A stretch of 37,024 nt of DNA, from positions 99,023 through 136,046 of the forward strand of contig NW_008705571.1 of the NCBI RefSeq assembly GCF_000186865.1, read 5' to 3'. Every line of letters starts with the position of its first letter. Position 1 is the stretch's first letter. The stretch comes from Aureococcus anophagefferens (taxonomy: Eukaryota; Sar; Pelagophyceae; Pelagomonadales; Pelagomonadaceae). A program made the position numbers and the translations under genes. The notes under the pieces were generated by a model. It was not told the DNA's origin, did no database searches, and saw only the letters and a list, made by a program, of their open reading frames with translations. Below, in pieces: positions 8,272-17,227 of the stretch.

Positions 8272-9103
8272 AGAGGTGTCTGTCGGAGCTCGGTCCCCGA
8301 GCATCGACGCCCAACTCGCCCCCGCGCCGCCGCTCGAGCGGCCGGTCGCACGCCGCGCGCGTCGCGAGCCGGGCCTCCCGCAGGGCGCGGTCGCCGAGCG
8401 TCGCGACGGCCCAGGGCGCGACGCGCGCGATGTGCCGCAGCGACAGCGTGACCGCGCCGTCGACGCGCGACAGCCGCCGGAGGTTCCAGTCGTCGCAGCA
8501 CACGCTCAGCACGCGGCCGCTCTTCGGCGCGGACGGCAGCGCGCGCGCGCCGCCGGCGTCGAGGAAGAAGGCCAGGTCCGTGACGAGCCGGCCGCCCGCG
8601 AGCCGCTGCGGCGCGAAGAGGAGCGGCACGCAGGAGCTCGCGACGACGGCCGCGGCGAGGTCCTGGTCGCCGCCGATCGCGACGAGGCGGCGGCTCGCGA
8701 GGTCGAAGGCCGACACGCCGACGGGCGTCGGGCAGTCGCGCATCGCGACGGCGCCGAGCCGCCGCCGCAGCGCGTCCGCCGTCGCGCGCCCGGACACGAG
8801 GCCGCCGCCCCGGAAGTCGACGGCGACGATCTCGCGCGCGTCGAGGCCTCTGACGACGCCCGGCAGGCTCGCGAGGTCGTGGCCCGCGGCGACGAACGCC
8901 GCGACGAGCGCGCCCGACGACGAGCCGGAGACGGCGTGGATCGCCGATCGCAGCGGCCGCGGCGGCGCGCCGTCGTCCTGCAGGCACTCCTCGATGGCGA
9001 GCAGCGCGCCGACGAGCGCCGGGAAGACGAAGAACCCCTGCGAGAGGACGAGGCTGAACGGCCCCGCGCGGAGCCACTCGCGCAGCGTCGGCGTGGAAGA
9101 CAT
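8222..9103 (-). CDS. Patatin-like phospholipase domain protein with C-terminal membrane tail
   Basis: The start MSSTPTLREWLRAG gives 293 aa. The nucleophile elbow is AVSGSSSGALVAAF (GxSxG). Upstream, LSQGFFVFPALVGALLAIEE sits where patatins have the glycine-rich oxyanion loop but is degenerate. The second catalytic residue, usually an Asp in a DG[GA] motif, may be the Asp in LVTDLAFFLDAGG; neither form is canonical, so activity is uncertain. Sequence SSCVPLLFAPQ matches the conserved region before that Asp. The protein ends in HLLFVLLLLVGLLCL, a likely tail anchor. The family hydrolyses acyl groups from membrane or storage lipids. An in-frame ATG at 9181 lies inside the upstream 16-bp repeat and is not preferred. 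Confidence 0.75.
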   Translation of the reverse strand: MSSTPTLREWLRAGPFSLVLSQGFFVFPALVGALLAIEECLQDDGAPPRPLRSAIHAVSGSSSGALVAAFVAAGHDLASLPGVVRGLDAREIVAVDFRGGGLVSGRATADALRRRLGAVAMRDCPTPVGVSAFDLASRRLVAIGGDQDLAAAVVASSCVPLLFAPQRLAGGRLVTDLAFFLDAGGARALPSAPKSGRVLSVCCDDWNLRRLSRVDGAVTLSLRHIARVAPWAVATLGDRALREARLATRAACDRPLERRRGGELGVDARGPSSDRHLLFVLLLLVGLLCLKLS

Positions 9104-9114
9104 GGCTACGTGTG

Positions 9115-9215
9115 CAGCGAGGTCGGAGCGCAGCGAGGCTGGAGCGCAGCGAGGTCGGAGCGCAGCGAGGCTGGAGCGCAAACTGAGGTTGGAGCGAGCC
9201 AGATCGGAGCGCAGC
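9115..9215 (+). repeat. 16-bp minisatellite upstream of the patatin gene
   Basis: About six tandem copies of a 16-bp unit AGGYYGGAGCGCAGCG, with the YY positions alternating between TC and CT in the first four copies and the last two copies diverged. It begins some 12 bp upstream of the patatin start codon (9103) and would be in the 5' UTR or promoter of that minus-strand gene. Confidence 0.75.
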
Positions 9216-9307
9216 TCGATGCCTCGTTGCGACGCCTCACTCGCCTCCCATGCGCATGCTGCAGGCAGAATTCAGCGAGCCTTCAAGGACTTGCCGCGAT
9301 CTGTGTG

Positions 9308-10888
9308 TTACGACGAGTCGAGGCTGCCGTTCTGGCTCCGGTTGGCGACCTCCTGGTTGAGGACCCGGTTGTAGACCTCCTTCGTGGACTCGAAGAGCCA
9401 GTCGCTCCGGCTCCTGTTCGCGCCGTTGCGGCCGGTGGGGCTGCCGTAGGGGCTCGCGCGCGGGCTCGCGTAGGGCGACGCGGCGGTCCCGTTCGACGGC
9501 GCGTGGCGCGCGGTCTCCGGCGCGACGAGGTTGGCCATGCGGAGGGCCGCGAGCTCGCGCTCGAGCTCCGCGGCGCGCGCGACGGCGACGTCGCGCTGGT
9601 CCGCGATCTTCGCCTTGCTCGCTTTCGCGGCGTCGCGCGCGGCGTCGGCCTCGCCGGCGGACGCGCGCGCGGCCTCGCGGAGCCGCGCGGCCTCGCGGCG
9701 CGCCGAGTCGAGGTCCGCGAGGGCGTCGTCGCGCTCGCCGCGGAGCGCGGCCGCGGAGCTCCGCGCGACGTCGCCGTCGCGCGTCGCGTCGTCGCGCGCG
9801 GCCCGGAGCGCCGCCTCCGCGCGCCGCGCGGCGTCGGCGTCGTCGTCGGCGCTCGCCCGCGCGCCGCGGAGGGCCGCGAGCGCCGCGAGGGCGTCGTCGC
9901 GCTCGGCCGCGGCCGCGTCGCGCGCCGCGCGCGTCGCGGCGAGCTCGTTCGGGTCCGCGCGGCCCTCCTGTGCACGCAGCGCCTCGTTCGCCGTTTCCAG
10001 CTCGGCGAGGGCCGCGTCGCGCTCGGCGACGGCCGCGTCGCGCTCGTCGCGGATCGACTGCTCGTACGCGCGCGCGCCGTCGGCGCGCGCGGTCCGCATG
10101 TCGCGCACGGACGCGCGCGCGGCGTCGCGGTCGCCGCGGAGCGCCTCGAGGCCCTGCTTGGCCTGCTCGAGCTCGACGAGGAGCGCGTCCCGCGCCTCGC
10201 GCAGGTGCGCGTCGCGGCGCCGGAGCGCGTCGCGCTCCTCGCGGAGGCCGTCGCGCGCCTGCCGGAGCGCGAGCTCCGTCGCGGAGCCCGGCGCGGCGAA
10301 CCGCGCGTCGCCCTCGTCGCTCCCGAAGAGCCGCGCGTAGACGTGCCGCTCCCGGGCGATCCAGGCCCGGTCGCCGATGATGCTCGCGCGGCCCTTGAGC
10401 ACGGACGCGCGCCGCCGCGGGCTCGACGACGACCGCCGCCGCCGCGGCGCGTCGCCGTCGCCGAGCGGCGCCGTGGACACGACGGCGCAGCCCGCGAAGG
10501 CGGCCCGGGCGTCGGCCCAGTACATCCAGAACGGCGCCGCCGGGTCGAGCGCCGCGCGCTCGACCGCGGCGCCGACGGCCGCGTCCGCCAGCCCCGCGGG
10601 GCCGAGCCGCACGCAGAGGCAGTCCTCGTCCTCGCGGCCGGGCTCGGCGGCGGGCTTCGCGGCGCCCGCCTCGATGAGCGCGTGGGGCACGACGTCCTCG
10701 ACGCGCCCCAGCTCCACGCCGTCCTTCGCGAGCACCACGGAGGCGACGCGGCACAGGGCCTGCTCGGCCGGCGGGGCTGCCTGGGCGTCCCGCGCGGGGC
10801 TCGGCGGCGGCGTCGACGCCGGACTCTCGTCCGGCGCCTCCTCCGGGATGCGCCCGAAGAGCCCTTCCATGGCCGGGTCCGACGACAC
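9308..10888 (-). CDS. Coiled-coil protein of unknown function
   Basis: 526 aa. Residues 1-45 are Pro/Ser/Ala-rich. Residues ~45-150 look globular (ASVVLAKDGVELGRVEDVV, FWMYWADARAAFAGCAVV) and hold a Cys-Val pair but no family I recognise. A Ser/Arg patch (RRRRSSSSPRRRASVLKG) follows. About 205-450 is an uninterrupted Ala/Arg/Glu/Asp-rich coiled coil (ALRQARDGLREERDALRRRD and similar). The C-terminus is polar with SPYASPRASPYGSP repeats that look like phosphorylation sites. A structural or scaffold role is an inference from composition. It is divergent from the FAD monooxygenase, 88 bp away. A second start at codon 7 (MEGLFGRI) is equally possible. Confidence 0.75.
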   Translation of the reverse strand: MSSDPAMEGLFGRIPEEAPDESPASTPPPSPARDAQAAPPAEQALCRVASVVLAKDGVELGRVEDVVPHALIEAGAAKPAAEPGREDEDCLCVRLGPAGLADAAVGAAVERAALDPAAPFWMYWADARAAFAGCAVVSTAPLGDGDAPRRRRSSSSPRRRASVLKGRASIIGDRAWIARERHVYARLFGSDEGDARFAAPGSATELALRQARDGLREERDALRRRDAHLREARDALLVELEQAKQGLEALRGDRDAARASVRDMRTARADGARAYEQSIRDERDAAVAERDAALAELETANEALRAQEGRADPNELAATRAARDAAAAERDDALAALAALRGARASADDDADAARRAEAALRAARDDATRDGDVARSSAAALRGERDDALADLDSARREAARLREAARASAGEADAARDAAKASKAKIADQRDVAVARAAELERELAALRMANLVAPETARHAPSNGTAASPYASPRASPYGSPTGRNGANRSRSDWLFESTKEVYNRVLNQEVANRSQNGSLDSS

Positions 10889-10976
10889 GCGGACGTTTAG
10901 GAGAGCGTGAGTTACAGTCGAGGGCAGCGTTGTTCAACGACAAGAGCTTGCTCTGCAACATCGACAAGCCTTCGCA

Positions 10977-12290
10977 ATGATGGCTGCAGCTCGGCTCTCG
11001 CTCTGCCTTGCGGCGTTCCTGCCCAGCGCCGCGGCGCTCGCGCCGCCGGTCAAAAGCGTCGGCATCGTGGGCGCCGGCCCCGCGGGTCTCGCGCTCGCCG
11101 TCGCGCTGGAGAAGCTCGGCGACTTTGACGTGACGGTCTTCGACCAGTCGGACTCGCTGCGGCCGGCGCTCGGCGGCGGCGTGCAGCTGAACTCGGGCGC
11201 GGCCGTGCTCGCGAAGCTCTCGCCGTCGCTCGGCGCCGGGCTGCGCGAGCTCGAGTCGCCCGTGCGCCGCGTGCTGTCGCGGACCGTCGACGGGTCGACG
11301 CTCCTCGACCTCGACCTCGAGGCGGCGATCCTCGGCGACGGCCGGTCGCGCGGCGCGGGCCTGGTCGACGACGCCGGCGCGGGCGTGCGCGCCTACACGG
11401 TCATGCGCGACGCGCTCCAGGCGCTGCTGCGGGCCGAGTGCGAACGGACGACCTTCGAGCTCGGGAGCCGCGTCCGCGCCACGCGGCGACGCCGAACGGG
11501 CGGCGCGGAGGTCGTGCTCGAGGACGGCCGCGCCGTCGCCTTCGACGTCGTCGCCGGCTGCGACGGCGTCCGCGGCGCGTCGCGCGGCGGGCGGCCCGGC
11601 GCGGAGCCGCTCGCGGCCGTCGGCAAGCGCGTGCGCATCCGCTGGGGCGTCTCGTCCCGGCCCTCGCGACGTACGCGCGACGAGCTCCACCAGTGGTTCG
11701 GCCCCGGCGGCGTCTACTGCCTCGCCGGCTCCTACGGCGGCCGCGGCGGCGCGAAGTTCGACCAGTGCGTCGTCGTGTCGCCCGCGCCGGCCGCCGTCGC
11801 CGCGAAACCGTGGGAGCCGGCGCCCGACGTGCGCGACGCCATGGTCGCGCAGCTCGAGGCCGCGGCCATGCCCCGCGACATCGTCGACCTCGCCCGGTCC
11901 TGCGACCGCTGCTTCGACCTCGGCGCGGAGTACGCGAACCCGCTGCCGCCCTGGCGCTCCGACGGCGGCGCGGTCCTCGTCGGCGACGCCGCGCACTGCA
12001 TGCCGCCCTTCCTCGGCCAGGGCACGAACCAGGCCATCCAGGACGCCTACTGCCTCGCGACGAAGCTCGCGGCGCTCAACGCGGGCGACTTCGCGACCGT
12101 CGACGACGCGGTGGACGCGTACGAGGCGGACCGCAAGTTCCCCGTCGCGCGCCTCGGCTTCAACTCCGTCGTGCTCGGGGCCGTCGAGACGCTCTTCCCC
12201 GAGTGGTTCCGCGACGGCTTCTTCCGCGCGACGAGCGCCCTGGGCGTCGCCCGCTTCGTCTTCCTCGACGGCGCGATGCCGAAGGTGTAA
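10977..12290 (+). CDS. FAD-dependent monooxygenase, probably plastid or secretory-route targeted
   Basis: 437 aa, single exon. Residues 1-22 form a signal peptide (ARLSLCLAAFLPSAAALAPP) with an AxA-type cleavage site near ALAP, reminiscent of the plastid presequences of algae with secondary plastids, although the usual Phe is absent. The dinucleotide-binding fold follows at once: VGIVGAGPAGLALAVALEKL (GxGxxG). Other aromatic-hydroxylase fingerprints are present: the GCDGVRGASR (DG) motif and VLVGDAAHCMPPFLGQGTNQ (GD motif). The family includes salicylate hydroxylase-like enzymes and zeaxanthin epoxidase. With no FHA or other extra domain and short length, I call it a generic FAD monooxygenase; an epoxidase-like role in the plastid is possible but not shown. 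Confidence 0.88.
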   Translation: MMAAARLSLCLAAFLPSAAALAPPVKSVGIVGAGPAGLALAVALEKLGDFDVTVFDQSDSLRPALGGGVQLNSGAAVLAKLSPSLGAGLRELESPVRRVLSRTVDGSTLLDLDLEAAILGDGRSRGAGLVDDAGAGVRAYTVMRDALQALLRAECERTTFELGSRVRATRRRRTGGAEVVLEDGRAVAFDVVAGCDGVRGASRGGRPGAEPLAAVGKRVRIRWGVSSRPSRRTRDELHQWFGPGGVYCLAGSYGGRGGAKFDQCVVVSPAPAAVAAKPWEPAPDVRDAMVAQLEAAAMPRDIVDLARSCDRCFDLGAEYANPLPPWRSDGGAVLVGDAAHCMPPFLGQGTNQAIQDAYCLATKLAALNAGDFATVDDAVDAYEADRKFPVARLGFNSVVLGAVETLFPEWFRDGFFRATSALGVARFVFLDGAMPKV

Positions 12291-12376
12291 ACGTAAACAT
12301 GAACTGCACGCAACTGGTTGACTTGAAACACGGTGGCTACGACTTGAAGACCAAGCCATATCGATTCACTAAGTGG

Positions 12377-15300
12377 TTAGAACGTCGTGCGCGTGACGTT
12401 CGGGTGGAAGACCATGCCGGGCTTGGGGAGCCCGCCGTCGGCGCGGAGGATGAAGAAGCGCACGCCGACCTTGTAGGGGCCGCGGCTCGCGCAGCCGCCG
12501 GCGCCGGCCGTGCGCCAGATCGGCTGGAGGCGAAGGTGCGGCGCGAGGAGCTCGATGACCTGGTGCAAGCCCTTCTCGACGAGGTCGGCCAAGAGCGAGG
12601 TCATCTGCGCGTCGAGGACCTCGAACGCCTCCCACTCGCCGCCGAAGGCCTTCAGATCGTCGTCGCCGAGGTCGCGCTCGTACCCGTCCGGCCCGTCCGT
12701 GCCCCAGTAGACGCCGCCGGGGTAGCCTCCGCGCGTCGTGACGGCCGAATGGCGCCCCTCGCCGACGACCGTGTTCTTGGTCTCGTCGAGCCCCCCCTCC
12801 GATACCACAAGCACGTTGACTCCCAGCGCGTGGTCCTCGGCCAAGCCGTTGTCCTTGCAGAACTCCTTGCGCTTGTCGTCGAGCAGCACGAGGATTCGCA
12901 CGATCTTCTCGCAGACCGTGTCGCGGTCGCACGAGAGGATGCCCGGGCAGCCGGAAATGAGCCAGGCTTTCACCTGCGCCGCGCGAACCGCGAGCTTGGC
13001 GGCACGCTTGGCGGCGTACGCTCGAACTGCCCGTTCACGACGGCGCGCCAGCCGCTCGGCGCGCCGTCGGCATAGCTCGCGCTGCTCTGGCGTGCGGTCC
13101 GGCGCCGGGACCTTCGCCGCCTCGGCTTGGTCGCGGCGCATCTTGTTCTCCTTGGCCAGCCGCTCGGCGCGCCGTCGGCATAGCTCGCGCTGCTCTGGCG
13201 TGCGGTCCGGCGCCGGGACCTTCGCCGCCTCGGCTTGGTCGCGGCGCATCTTGTTCTCCTTGGCCAGCCGCTCGGCGCGCCGTCGGCATAGCTCGCGCTG
13301 CTCTGGCGTGCGGTCCGGCGCCGGGACCTTCGCCGCCTCGGCTTGGTCGCGGCGCATCTTGTTCTCCTTGGCCAGCCGCTCGGCGCGCCGTCGGCATAGC
13401 TCGCGCTGCTCTGGCGTGCGGTCCGGCGCCGGGACCTTCGCCGCCTCGGCTTGGTCGCGGCGCATCTTCTTCAACCGCGCCAGCCGCTCGGCGCGCGACT
13501 CGGCGATGCCGCGGCGCCGTGGGGCCTTCGGCGGCTTCGGCGGGCGCGTGCCCGGCGGGGCCCTGGGGACGTTCCGGGGATCCTTCGGCGCGGCCCGGAA
13601 CGCCTCGCGCAGCTCGACGAGCTTGTCCGCTTCGTCCGCCGAGCACTCGCCGCGCCGCAGGAAGATCTGGCTGGCCCCGCTGCCGAGGAAGGATTCGTTA
13701 ATTTTCTCTCGAGAGCAGCCCAGCTCCTTGGCGAGGAAGGCCGACAGCGTCACGCCGTCCTCGCAGCTCGGCACCGTGCCCGCTGAGAAGAGGCCGACGA
13801 GCAGCCTTGCGTAGGTCTCCTCGGCCGTCGTCTCCTTCAGCCTGGCCGTGTCAGTCGTCAAGAAGCCCTCGCGAAGCTCGGCGAGCTTCGCCTGAGCGTC
13901 GAGCGGGCACTCGCCGCGCCGCTCGAACACGGCATTGCCCAAGGACGCGTCGCCCGTGAACCTCTTCGAGACGCGCATGGGCGTGCAATTGACGGCGTCG
14001 GCTACACACTGCCTCAGCGAGGTTCCCTCCTCTACATTCGGCGCGGTGCCCGCCTTCAGGAGGTCGATGAGGTACTCCGCGTACGTCACCTCGGCCGTCT
14101 TCCACTTGCCCTCGCGCTTCGGCGCCTTCGACTCGAGCGCCAGGGGCTTCACGCGCCGGACCTTCTTCGCCTTGGGCGCCGGGGGCTCCACGCGCAGGGA
14201 GACCAGGAAGGCCTCGCGAAGCTCGACGAGCTTGGCCTGAGCGTCGGGCGGGCACTCGCCGCGCCGCTTGAACTTGGCCTGGCCCGAAAACGCGTTGCCC
14301 GTGAACTTCTTCGTGAAATACTTCGTGATGCGCATGGGTTTGCAGTGCACGGCGTCGGCGAGGGACTGCCTCGGGGAGGCGCCGTCCTGCACGTTCGGCG
14401 CGGTGCCTGCCTTCAAGAGGCCGAAGAGGAAGATCGCGTAGTTCTCCTCGGCCGTCGTCCACTTGCCCACGCGCCGCTTGCTCCCCGTGTCGAGCGCCGG
14501 GGGCTCCACGTCCATGGCCTCGGGCCTGGGCTCGACGACCATGGCCTCGGGCCTGGGCTCCTCGTCGTCGCCCTCCTCCTCGCCGGAAACGTCGGCCTCC
14601 TCCTCCTCCTCCTCGGCCTCGGCCTCCTCCTCGGCCTCGGCGTCGTCGTCGTCGTCCTCCTCCTCCTCGGCCTCGGCCTCGGACTCCTCCTCCTCGACGT
14701 CCACGTCGTCGCGCCCGAAAAGCCCACGCTTTAAGAGCACCTCGTCGTCCGACTCGTCGCCGTGCGCCTCGGCCTCCTCCTCCTCCTCGGCCTCCTCCTC
14801 CTCCTCGTCGTCGTCGTCCTCCTCCCCCTCCTCCTCCTCGGCCTCGGACTCCTCCTCCTCGACGTCCACGTCGTCGAGCTCGAAAGGCTCACGCTCTAAG
14901 AGCTCCTCGTCATCCAAGTCGTCGACGTTGACGTCGTCCTCGCGCTCGTCGTCCGACTCGTCGCCGTGCACCGCCGAGGACCGCCGCGCCTTGAGGAAGA
15001 GCTTGTCGCCGAGGCGCTCGAACTCGAAGGGCACGGGGACGACGAGCTTGCCGTCGACGAGCTCGAGCACGAGGCCGCCGGCGTCGCGGACCTTCGTCAC
15101 GCTCGGGCTGTCGCCCTCGCCGACGAGGAGCAGGCACCCCTTCTTGTAGCGGCGGCGCTCCCCCGTCGGCGTGACCGCGCCCTTCTCCTCGCGGAGCCAC
15201 TCGTAGAGGCTGTCCTGGACGCGAGGTTGCCCGTCCTTCGTGAAGTTGCCCGTCGCGTAGATGACGAGGTCGTTGACGTTGACCTCGTCGCCCGGCTTGT

Positions 15301-17227
15301 AGATCGTCCCGTCGACGGCCTTGATGGCCGGCGCGGCGGGCTCCGGCACGGCGGGCGCCTCGCACGTTGCGGGGTCGTCGGGGACGAGGAAGTAGACGAG
15401 GCGCTGGACGAGTTTTGTGAGGAAAGATTCCCGCTCCGCGGAGCCGACGGGCCCTAAGTCCGCCTCCTCGCCCAAGGGCGCCAGGGCGCCGTTGATGCGC
15501 TCGAATTCGGCGGGCGCCGCGAATCCCTCCGGGTCCTGGTCCGTCGCCTTCGTCTTCTTCTTCGTCTTCTTCTTCTTCTTGGGCTTCTTCTTGTTCGAGA
15601 TGTCGTGAAGGGAAAGCGCGCCCGCGCCGGACTTCACCGGCGTCGGCGTCGGGCCGTTGCGCTTCTTGGACGGGGGGTCCAGGGCGTCCTCGTCCATGCC
15701 GTCGCCGCCGATGGCCGCGTTCGACTCGTCCATGTCCTCGCCGGAGGACTCGTAGCTCGCGTAGTCGCCCTCGGGCGTCGGCGCGCCGTCGTCGCCGGAG
15801 AGCGACGTCGCGCGGCCGAGCAGGTTCCCCAACCCGCCGATGACCGCCCCGCAGAACGCCGCCGCGCGGCTCAACGCGGCGCTCGCGTTGTGGCCCGCGT
15901 CGGCGTCGACCGTGATCTCGAGCCGGGCGTCGACCGTGATCTCGAGCCGCGCGTCGACCTGTGTGGAAATCAACCACTGTTTTGGGACGTCCCGACCAAC
16001 TTTGAAATTCTCTAGCTCGGCTAAATCGAAGTCGATTCGGCTGATTTTTGGACGAATCGATCGCTCTCGTCGAGTTCTCGAAGCGCCGCGGAAGCGCTCG
16101 TGTCAAAGCCTTCGAATACGCTCACATTGAAGTCGGGTTGAAGATTTGAGTTGCACGCAGGCGGCGACGTCCGGGAACGTCCCCGGCCCGCCGGAGAAGG
16201 GCACGTCCTCCAGCCCAAACGCGGGGTCCAAATCGTGGGCGCTCAACGCCTGGATGGCGCCGGGGGAGCGCAGGGGCTCGAGCCCGTCGAAGATCGACGC
16301 GTCGGCCTCGAGCGTCGGCGCGCCGCCCTGGTCCGTCGGCGTGCCGCCCTGGTCCGTCGGCGTGCCGCCCTGGGGCGTCGTCGCGCCGCTCTGCGGCGTC
16401 GGCGCGCCCTGGTCCGTCGACGCGCCGCTCTGCGGCGTCGGCGTGCCGCTCTGCGGCGTCGGCGTGCCGCCCTCGGGCTTCGGCGCGCCGCCCTGGTCCA
16501 TCGGCGCGTCGACCTGGGGCGTGACGCGCGGGTCGTCGCGCTCCTGGTTCGGCGCGGCGGCGAGCGGCGTGGCCGGCGGCGGCCCGCCGCCCGGCGGCGT
16601 GACGACCTTGGACGCCGCCGCCGTCGCCGCCGGCGTGCGCGACGCCTTGGGCCCCTCCGCCGGCGTGTGCTCGGCGGCGCGCTCGGCGGCGCGCTCGGCG
16701 GCGCGCTCCGCGCGCAGGTCGTCGCGCTGGGCGACGACGACCGCGGCGAGTTCCTGCGCGGCGACGCGCGCCGCCCGCTCGGCCGCGAGCTCCTTGTCGT
16801 GCGCGGCCTTGAGCGCGGCGACCTCGCCCTTGAACGCGGCGACCTTGCCCTTGAGGTCCGCGACCTCGCCCTTGAGGTTCGCGACCTCGACCGCGGCGCC
16901 GACGGCGTGGATGTCGGCGCCATCGGCGCGCGCGAGGTTGTCGGCGGCGCGCGACACCGCGTCGGCCTCGGCGTAGGCGGCGCGCGCGAGGTCGTCGGCG
17001 GCGCGCGACGCCGCGACGAGCGCGGCGTCGCGCTCGGCGAGCGCCGCGGCGAGCGCGGTGTTGTGCTCGGAGCACGCCGCGGCGAGCTCACCGTTGAGCC
17101 GCTGCTCGGCGGCGAGCGCCGTGCGCAAGGCCGCGAGCTCGCGCTCCGTCGCGATGTCCGCGAGCGGCGGCATCTCCTCGCCCTCGACCTCCATCTGCTG
17201 CATGTTGTTGATGATGCCTGTGTCCAA
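12377..17227 (-). CDS. Very large repeat protein: coiled coil, acidic tract, triplicated domain and 36-aa repeats, two exons
   Basis: Exon 1 is 17227-16169 and exon 2 15958-12377, about 1546 aa. Exon 2 has no ATG of its own near its left boundary (the frame opens with TTG), which supports splicing. Residues ~15-190 are coiled coil; ~240-320 carry 8-aa Gly/Thr/Pro/Gln repeats (GTPTPQSG type); ~354-370 repeat VDARLEIT twice. A Lys-rich tract (NKKKPKKKKKTKKKTK, ~475-490) is a likely nuclear signal. Residues ~700-840 are almost all Glu/Asp. Three copies of an ~85-aa domain follow (~850-1140) with AGT.P..[EQ]DG, PMR[IV][ST]K and RRGECP motifs. Four near-identical 36-aa units (MRRDQAEAAKVPAPDRTPEQ...) occupy ~1174-1322. 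The C-terminal ~190 aa look globular and unfamiliar. A nuclear, possibly chromatin- or DNA-binding role is only inferred. Confidence 0.7.
13043..13495 (-). repeat. 108-bp coding minisatellite, four near-identical copies
   Basis: The block containing GCCGCTCGGCGCGCCGTCGG recurs at 13051, 13159, 13267 and 13375, with a partial fifth start at 13483, exactly 108 bp apart. The copies appear identical over essentially the full unit, differing only at the outer edges of the array. The period is a multiple of three and encodes a 36-aa unit, so copy-number change would keep the frame. Confidence 0.92.
14560..14900 (-). repeat. CTC/CTCGG trinucleotide-rich tract encoding the acidic region
   Basis: Long runs of CTC, GTC and GGC triplets (for example at 14598-14650 and 14770-14830) encode Glu/Asp/Ala on the minus strand. 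Two larger imperfect duplicates are visible: the block with TCCTCCTCGACGTCCACGTC at 14688-14707 recurs at 14852-14871, followed in both cases by related Phe-containing codons. The tract probably grew by slippage and local duplication. Confidence 0.75.
15959..16168 (-). mobile_element. Introner-like element forming the intron of the large repeat protein
   Basis: On the plus strand the insertion is flanked by GCGTCGAC (15951-15958) and GCGGCGAC (16161-16168), an 8-bp duplication with one mismatch. Its ends are CTGTGTGGAAATC (15959-15971) and GAGTTGCACGCAG (16148-16160), terminal inverted repeats matching at 10 of 13 positions. Read on the gene strand, the donor GT lies in the upstream duplication copy and the acceptor CAG is the element's own end. 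The interior shares CGTCCAAAAATSAGCCGAA (16036-16054, minus) and other blocks with the Kelch intron at 6377-6568. A donor at 16156 would also keep the frame and leave four extra codons. Confidence 0.8.
16310..16510 (-). repeat. 24-bp coding repeats (8-aa Gly/Thr/Pro/Gln units)
   Basis: Imperfect 24-bp units such as those beginning GCGGCGTCGGCGTGCCG and CCTGGTCCGTCGGCGTGCCG recur through this stretch. They encode about nine units like GGTPTDQG and SGTPTPQS near residues 240-320 of the large protein. They look like a disordered linker that expanded by unit duplication. Confidence 0.7.

Noticed and set aside
8276..10900. An 874-codon open frame on the plus strand
   Set aside because: It is antisense to the patatin and coiled-coil genes, both of which have readable domains or clear heptads; this frame does not.
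9237..12359. A 1,040-codon open frame on the minus strand
   Set aside because: It crosses the FAD monooxygenase antisense and the coiled-coil gene out of frame. No domain is readable and composition is that of a shadow.
13043..13495. 108-bp repeat array as a CRISPR-like structure
   Set aside because: There are no unique spacers, the unit is a whole number of codons inside a long coding frame, and the genome is eukaryotic.
15959..15973. Start of an independent 1,198-aa protein at 15973
   Set aside because: The codon is TTG, the preceding bases form a CAG acceptor, and the adjacent intron is homologous to a confirmed-style introner. Exon 1 upstream keeps the phase.
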